Assembly (NCBI RefSeq): GCF_029760895.1
Contig: NZ_CP121679.1
Location: 310,001-374,000, forward strand
Direction: 5' to 3'
Origin: Ancylobacter sp. WKF20
GTDB taxonomy: Bacteria; Pseudomonadota; Alphaproteobacteria; Rhizobiales; Xanthobacteraceae
DNA: 64,000 nucleotides
Position numbers and translations under genes: made by a program
Shown: positions 59,486-64,000 of the stretch, piece by piece
Position numbering within the stretch: position 1 is the first letter of the stretch
Layout: every line of letters starts with the position of its first letter
The notes under the pieces: model-generated
Databases searched by the model: none
What the model was told of the DNA's origin: nothing
What the model saw: only the letters and a program-made list of their open reading frames with translations

Positions 59486-60316
59486 TCAGTGGCCGCGTTC
59501 GGCGGCATTGAGCTCGGCAGCGATGTCCTTGCCGATATTGGCCTTCAGATACGCCTCGGTTTCCGGAAGGATCAGGCGATAGTCCGTCAGCGCCTCGATC
59601 TGAACGTCGAGCGTCGTGGCCCGCACATCCAGCACATGGCCGCCCTGATCCTTGCCATCGGAAATGAAGTGGAAGTGATAGCCCTCGACGCTGAACTCGC
59701 TGGAAAAGGCCGGCGACCAGATGCCCACCAGCGTTCCTACGACATCGTCGTACTCGAACTCGCTCTGCGACTTGGCGGCCTCGGTGAGCGCGACCCCGGG
59801 CGCGGGCGGGTTCACCACGCGGGTCTTGATGTGCGCGAACCGGCCGTGCAGACGCAGCGCGTAGAAGATGTTGTCGGAGTCGCGGAAGCTGTCGCAGCGC
59901 GCCTCCAGATCACCGAAGCTGCCGACATCGCTGATCGTGCCTGACCTGTCGGGGGTAAAGTGCGTGATCACCGCGAAAGGCGCGCCCGCCTCGCTGGTAG
60001 CCTCGGTCACCTTGCCCGAGCCGTGCGCCTGATAGACGCGCCCGTCCAGCACCACCATCTCGCCATCCAGTCCGGCAAAGGTGCCCAGGCCGAAATCGCC
60101 ATGCTCGAGCAATGTCCCGACCGTAACCTCTTTGTCATAAACACCCGCGACCAGAGCGCCTGATGTTGAGACCTGGAAAACAGTATGGACATTTAAATCA
60201 AAATGATCTGCCAGGATGGATAATATCAGATCATCGCTACTGAGGTTATTACGTTCGGCCTCTTCGTCGAGCAGTTTTTGCAGGGATCTCGGTATATTGA
60301 CGGTCTTGATTGCCAT
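59486..60316 (-). CDS. Acetolactate decarboxylase with ribbon-helix-helix-like N-terminus
   Basis: Converts acetolactate to acetoin. From ATG 60316 the chain has 276 residues. The AlsD/BudA part begins HTVFQVSTSGALVAGVYDKEVTVGTLLEHGDFGLGTFAGLDGE and keeps the zinc-ligand set H214, H216 and H227 in EGYHFHFISDGKDQGGHVLD, plus E86. The first 40 residues (KTVNIPRSLQKLLDEEAERNNLSSDDLILSILADHF) look like a ribbon-helix-helix DNA-binding fold: a short strand and two helices. That addition is not normal for the family. The following alsS gene is co-transcribed. Confidence 0.85.
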   Translation of the reverse strand: MAIKTVNIPRSLQKLLDEEAERNNLSSDDLILSILADHFDLNVHTVFQVSTSGALVAGVYDKEVTVGTLLEHGDFGLGTFAGLDGEMVVLDGRVYQAHGSGKVTEATSEAGAPFAVITHFTPDRSGTISDVGSFGDLEARCDSFRDSDNIFYALRLHGRFAHIKTRVVNPPAPGVALTEAAKSQSEFEYDDVVGTLVGIWSPAFSSEFSVEGYHFHFISDGKDQGGHVLDVRATTLDVQIEALTDYRLILPETEAYLKANIGKDIAAELNAAERGH

Positions 60317-60705
60317 AACCAATCCCTTTTGATTGCTACCGGCAGATAGACGGGCGAGTATTCCTTAACATGGTACGTTAGGTCACTCAACGTCGTATGG
60401 TTGCCGAAGCCCCCCTCCTGGGGCGTCTCGTGAGCCGGCAACCGTCGTTTCGCTGGCTCATCCCACCCAGGTCGCCCGGGTCGAACTCCCGCCGCAATCG
60501 GCTTCCGCCGAGGACGGGTGGTCGATGAAATCCTCGGGCGCGCGACCCTCATTCAGACCCCCACTTGGAGCGGGCGCTGCCGCGCCTAGGGCCCGCCATG
60601 CCGCCATGGCGTCTACTGCCATCCGGACCTAATGTAAATTGTCCTACAATCTACTGTTGACATGATGGGTGCGGGAGGATTGGATCAGCGGCAACGGAGA
60701 TTCCG
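60317..60705. other. Divergent intergenic region, acetoin unit and GntR gene
   Basis: No gene seen. A palindrome ATTGTCCTACAAT lies at 60638-60650, followed by TTGACAT at 60657-60663. The middle part (60400-60600) is GC-rich without recognised features. The part near 60320-60390 carries the likely leader of the decarboxylase gene, with AAGGGA before its ATG. Confidence 0.5.
60638..60650. promoter_or_regulatory. Likely GntR/FadR-type operator
   Basis: ATTGT-CCT-ACAAT is a perfect 5-bp inverted repeat with a 3-nt spacer, matching the usual GntR half-site pattern (TTGT/ACAA). It lies 56 nt before the gntR start and next to TTGACA, so autoregulation is plausible. Confidence 0.55.
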
Positions 60706-61374
60706 ATGCCCACGCCCGCGATCGAACTTTTGAAGTCACGCTCCCTGCCGATGCTGATCGAAGAGGAGATCCAGCGCGTCATCCTCAGCGGCGAATACGC
60801 GCCGGGCGATCGGATCAACGAGAAGGAGCTGACGCTGCGCTTCGGCACCAGTCGAGGGCCGATCCGTGAGGCGTTGCGGTCGCTTGAGGCGAGCGGGCTG
60901 ATCGAGCAGATCCCCAATCGCGGCGTGTTCGTGCGCAAGCTCAGCCCGGCGCAGGCGGCGCATATCTACGAGGTGCGCGCCTTCCTGTTCGCCCTGGCCG
61001 GCCGGCTGCTGGCGGTCCGCGCGACGGCTGAGGAAATCGCCACGCTGCGCGGCTTCGTCACCGCCATGGACGAGGCGATCGCCGCCGGCGAGACCGAGCG
61101 CTATCTGCGCGAGAATTTCGCGCTGCACGAATTCATCGTCGCCCACGCCGCTAATCCGGTGCTGGCGGCGCAGTATCTCTCGCTCATCAAGCAGCTCCAG
61201 CTCTATCGCGCCCGCAGCCTGATGATGGGTCGCTCCATGCAGGAGTCCAACCGCGAGCACCACGAGATGGTGGAAGCCATCGCGGCGCACGACCCCGACC
61301 GCGCGCAGGCGGCGCACATGGCGCATGTCATGTCCGCCAAGGACCGCCTGCTCGCCAGCTCCAATCTCGCCTAG
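60706..61374 (+). CDS. GntR-family regulator (FadR/FCD subgroup)
   Basis: A 222-residue regulator. The winged HTH covers about 10-75 (IEEEIQRVILSGEYAPGDRINEKELTLRFGTSRGPIREALRSLEASGLIEQIPNRGVFV). The C-terminal all-helical FCD domain binds a metal and an organic acid, with candidate ligand histidines in NFALHEFIVAHAANP and REHHEMVEAI. It is 20 nt before the MmgE/PrpD gene, so it probably controls this catabolic operon in response to an organic acid. Confidence 0.88.
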   Translation: MPTPAIELLKSRSLPMLIEEEIQRVILSGEYAPGDRINEKELTLRFGTSRGPIREALRSLEASGLIEQIPNRGVFVRKLSPAQAAHIYEVRAFLFALAGRLLAVRATAEEIATLRGFVTAMDEAIAAGETERYLRENFALHEFIVAHAANPVLAAQYLSLIKQLQLYRARSLMMGRSMQESNREHHEMVEAIAAHDPDRAQAAHMAHVMSAKDRLLASSNLA

Positions 61375-61394
61375 CTTCTTCAGGAGTGACTTTC

Positions 61395-62831
61395 ATGAGT
61401 GCTGCCGAGACCGGCATTACCAGCGCGGCCCTGCGTTTCGTCGAGACGACGACCTATGACGATCTGCCGGCCGAGGCTTTGCGGATCGGCCGGCGCTGCA
61501 TCGTCGACGCTCTGGGCCTCTATCTCGCCGGCAGCCAGGAGCCTTCCGTGCGCATCCTGATCGAGGACGCGCTGGAACAGGGCGGGCGGGCCGATGCCCC
61601 GCTTCCCGCCGCCGGTGGGCAGCGTGTGCCGGCCGCCCTTGCCGCGCGTGTCTGGGGCACGGCGGGCCATGCCCATGACTGGGACGACACGCAGGTCTCG
61701 CACGACCCCGCCCATGTCTACGGCCTGCTGACGCACCCGACCGTGCCGCCGCTGACCGCCGCGCTGGTGATTGCCGACATGCTCGGCGAACGCGATGGCC
61801 GGGCGATCATGCTGGCCTTCCAGCTTGGCTTCGAGGTGGAGTGCAAGATCTCCGAATGGATGCTGCCGCGCCATTACCGGCGTGGCCACCACACCAGCGG
61901 TACGGTCGGCACCTTCGGCGCCTGCGTCGCCGCCGCCAAGCTTCTGGGGCTCACCGGCCCGCGTCTCGCCCATGCGCTCGGCATCGCGGCCAGTCTTGCC
62001 GCCGGCATCCGGGTGAATTTCGGCACCATGACCAAGCCGCTGCATGTCGGCCGGGCCAGCGAGAACGGCGTGACCGCCGCGCTGCTCGCCGCGCGCGGCT
62101 TCGACGCGGACCCGGCGGCGCTTGACGGCCCCTGGGGCTTCTTCTCGGTGATGGGCGAGGGGTTCGACGCGCAGAAGGCCACGCAGGGCTTCGGCAACCC
62201 GCTGACCATCGTCAGCCCCGGCGTGTCGATCAAGCCGTATCCTTCCGGCATCCTCACGCATCAGTCGATGGACGCGATGCTGAAGCTGGTGCTCGACCAC
62301 GACCTGAAGCCGGAGGCGGTGGAGCGCGTGCGCTTCTTCGCCGGCAAGAACATCATCGAGCCGATCCGCTACCCGATCGCCCGCAACCATCTTCAGGCCA
62401 AGTTCTCCATGCCGGCCCTGCTGGCCATGATCGTGCTGCGCCGGCGTGCCAGCCATCACGAGTTCGAGGATGCCTTCGTCGCCGGCCCCGCCATGCAGGA
62501 CTTGCAGGCCCGCACCGAGGTGATCGGCGACCCCGCCATCGACGCGCAGGGTTACGACCTCATCCGCTCGCGCATCGAGGTCGATACCAAGGACGGGCGC
62601 ACGCTCGTGCAATGGGCGGATGAGCGCTACCGGGGCGGGCCGCTGAACCCGATCAGCGACGCCGATCTCGACGGCAAGTTCTTCATGTGCGCCGAGGGCG
62701 TGCTGGGCGAGGGGGCCCAGAAGGAGGTGCTCGCGCTCGGGCGCGGCCTCGATAGCGGCGCCGACATCGCCCGCCTCATGAACCTGCTCTCGGCCGCGGA
62801 GGTCGGGCAACTCCAGGCAGTGGCGGAATAG
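61395..62831 (+). CDS. MmgE/PrpD family protein
   Basis: A 478-residue protein from ATG 61395, with AGGAG eight bases ahead. Family features: RCIVDALGLYLAGSQEPSV, AARVWGTAGHAHDWDDTQVSHDPAHVYGLLTHPTVPPLTAAL, FGACVAAAKLLGLTGPRLAHALGIAASLAAGIRVNFGTMTKPLHVGRASENGVTAALLA, and KPYPSGILTHQSMDAML. Known members include 2-methylcitrate dehydratase, cis-aconitate decarboxylase and iminodisuccinate epimerase. The substrate here is probably a carboxylic acid, also imported by the TctC-type protein that follows. Confidence 0.87.
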   Translation: MSAAETGITSAALRFVETTTYDDLPAEALRIGRRCIVDALGLYLAGSQEPSVRILIEDALEQGGRADAPLPAAGGQRVPAALAARVWGTAGHAHDWDDTQVSHDPAHVYGLLTHPTVPPLTAALVIADMLGERDGRAIMLAFQLGFEVECKISEWMLPRHYRRGHHTSGTVGTFGACVAAAKLLGLTGPRLAHALGIAASLAAGIRVNFGTMTKPLHVGRASENGVTAALLAARGFDADPAALDGPWGFFSVMGEGFDAQKATQGFGNPLTIVSPGVSIKPYPSGILTHQSMDAMLKLVLDHDLKPEAVERVRFFAGKNIIEPIRYPIARNHLQAKFSMPALLAMIVLRRRASHHEFEDAFVAGPAMQDLQARTEVIGDPAIDAQGYDLIRSRIEVDTKDGRTLVQWADERYRGGPLNPISDADLDGKFFMCAEGVLGEGAQKEVLALGRGLDSGADIARLMNLLSAAEVGQLQAVAE

Positions 62832-62890
62832 ACGACAAGCCAACCGGCGAGCACCCGAAGAGGTGCCGCCTTTCTGGGAGGAAACGGACA

Positions 62891-63877
62891 ATGCACTTCA
62901 CCGTGGGCCTGACACGCGCCGCCGGCACGGCGCTTCTGCTGGCTGCCGCCCTCACGGGCGGCCGCCTACTGACCACCCCGGCCTCTGCCGATCCCGCCCC
63001 CTATCCGCAGAAGGTGGTGACCCTCGTCACCCATTCGAGCCCGGGCGGCGGATCGGATGTCTTTGTACGCGAGCTGTCGAAATATCTCGGCAAGTACATC
63101 AACGCGACCTTCGTGGTCGAGAACGTGCAGGGCGGCAGCGGCGCCAAGGCGGTGGCCCGCGTCGCCGGGGCGCCGGCGGATGGCAGCGTGTTCTACGCGA
63201 CCACGCCGACCTATGTGTACACCTCGCTGCTCAGCAAGCCGCCCAAGACCTATAAGGACCTGGAGCCGCTCGTGAACATCTTCGCCGACAGCGAAGTCGT
63301 CTTCACCCGCGCCGACGGGCCCTACAAGACCCTGCAGGACGTCATCGACAAGGCAAAGAAGGACCGCGGCAAATGGGGCGCGGCCAATCCCGCCTCGCTG
63401 GAGCGCCAGGCTGCCGAGCAGCTCAAGCGGGCCGCCGGGGTCAATGCGGCCATCGTCACCCATGAGGGCGGCGGCGACATGATGCTGAACGTGCTGAATG
63501 GCACGCTCGACATCGGCGTCGGCGAGTTCCAGGAGCTGCGCTCGCAGATCGACGACGGCAAGATCCGGGTGCTCGCGACCTTCAACCCCGAACGCCTGCC
63601 GCAGAAGCCGGACGTGCCGACGGTCAAGGAATCCGGCTTCGACGTCCAGCTCGTGAAGTTCCGCGGCCTTGCCGGCCCCAAGGGGCTCCCGGATGAGGTG
63701 ACCAAGGTGTGGGATGAGGCGATCCAGAAGGTGCTTCAGGATCCCGAGTACAAGAAGCAGTACACCGAGGAGGTCCTCGTGGCGCAGTTCATCCCGCACA
63801 AGGACTACCCGGCGTTCGTCGACAACTTCGCCACGACCACCGAAGCCTTCCTGAAGGAAACGGGCGCGATCAAGTAG
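62891..63877 (+). CDS. Tripartite tricarboxylate transporter binding protein (TctC/Bug family)
   Basis: Periplasmic binder of 328 residues with a signal peptide to about residue 34 (PASADP). Bug features: YPQKVVTLVTHSSPGGGSDVFVRELSKYLGKYINATFVVENVQGGSGAKAVARVAGAPADG, LKRAAGVNAAIVTHEGGGDMMLNVLNGTLDIGVGEFQELRSQI, and FRGLAGPKGLPDEV. Such proteins capture carboxylates for TctAB-type permeases. It follows the MmgE/PrpD gene, and a permease gene probably begins at the right edge. Confidence 0.88.
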   Translation: MHFTVGLTRAAGTALLLAAALTGGRLLTTPASADPAPYPQKVVTLVTHSSPGGGSDVFVRELSKYLGKYINATFVVENVQGGSGAKAVARVAGAPADGSVFYATTPTYVYTSLLSKPPKTYKDLEPLVNIFADSEVVFTRADGPYKTLQDVIDKAKKDRGKWGAANPASLERQAAEQLKRAAGVNAAIVTHEGGGDMMLNVLNGTLDIGVGEFQELRSQIDDGKIRVLATFNPERLPQKPDVPTVKESGFDVQLVKFRGLAGPKGLPDEVTKVWDEAIQKVLQDPEYKKQYTEEVLVAQFIPHKDYPAFVDNFATTTEAFLKETGAIK

Positions 63878-63893
63878 CCCCGCCGCATCGGCC

Positions 63894-63915
63894 GGCCGGC
63901 GTGCGAACGCCGGCC
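63894..63915 (+). terminator. Hairpin after TctC-type gene
   Basis: GGCCGGCGT and ACGCCGGCC form a perfect 9-bp stem with a GCGA loop. No T-tract. Probably modulates readthrough from the binding protein to the permease. Confidence 0.5.
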
Positions 63916-63972
63916 ACCTCCGCGCCATGCCGGATGTTCGCGCTGCCGCGCGATGTCGGGAAAGGGTCTGAC

Positions 63973-64000
63973 ATGAACAAGGACGGTTGGAGCGGCCTCG
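63973..64000 (+). CDS. Start of next gene, cut by the window edge (possible TctB-like permease)
   Basis: ATG at 63973 opens a frame MNKDGWSGL that runs off the window. GGGAAAGGG lies about 9 nt ahead. After a TctC-type binder, a small TctB permease gene is the usual neighbour; only nine codons are visible, so this is context-based. Confidence 0.35.

Overview
The window reads as a high-GC alphaproteobacterial chromosome, most likely of the order Hyphomicrobiales (Rhizobiales) and perhaps a Xanthobacteraceae-type organism. This is inferred from gene neighbourhoods (bluB-cobS-DUF1289-aspartic protease, Omp25-like porin, TctC and TRAP binding proteins, GTCATCCCGG repeats), not from a marker gene. 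No rRNA, tRNA, CRISPR array, phage or insertion sequence was recognised.

About 1.4-29 kb is a dense sulfur-acquisition region. It holds: (i) a luciferase-like FMN monooxygenase with its own SsuCBA-type importer (1.5-5.5 kb); (ii) a minus-strand block of eight tightly packed genes (5.6-16.4 kb) with two DszA/NtaA-type monooxygenases, a complete Fe3+/spermidine-type ABC importer, a FAD oxidoreductase, a four-rhodanese protein and an SDR that has lost its catalytic tyrosine; (iii) a YeeE/YedE transporter with an exported rhodanese (16.5-18.8 kb); (iv) a MetNIQ-type importer with two MetQ proteins, a small ORF, a putative Cys-Cys leader peptide and an Rrf2 regulator with four cysteines (19.9-24.6 kb); (v) an SsuD-type monooxygenase (24.7-25.7 kb), followed by remnants of a LysR gene and of a fused peptide-type ABC ATPase; and (vi) dusA with a TauE sulfite exporter. 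Short AT-rich islands sharing a TAGTCTATA-like box stand in front of several of these units, so they may form one regulon. Together the genes suggest import of several organosulfur compounds, oxidative release of sulfite, sulfane handling by rhodaneses, and sulfite export.

The 29-50 kb stretch is mostly housekeeping or mixed: B12 lower-ligand genes (bluB, cobS, cobT), a nuclease, a repeat cluster, an orphan four-helix-bundle sensor, a uracil-DNA glycosylase-like protein, DoxX, a polar amino-acid ABC importer, Mrp/ApbC with a histidine-rich linker, a VapBC module with a perfect 17-bp inverted-repeat operator, three tandem TRAP binding proteins, two efflux-type transporters, moaA, DUF971, an L,D-transpeptidase and a polysaccharide pyruvyl transferase.

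From 50.8 kb on come an Omp25-like porin, a divergent SRPBCC/LysR pair, an AraC regulator followed by a formylglycine-generating enzyme/sulfatase/outer-membrane protein operon, an acetoin module (alsS plus an acetolactate decarboxylase with an unusual ribbon-helix-helix-like N-terminus), and a GntR-MmgE/PrpD-TctC catabolic cluster that runs off the right end.
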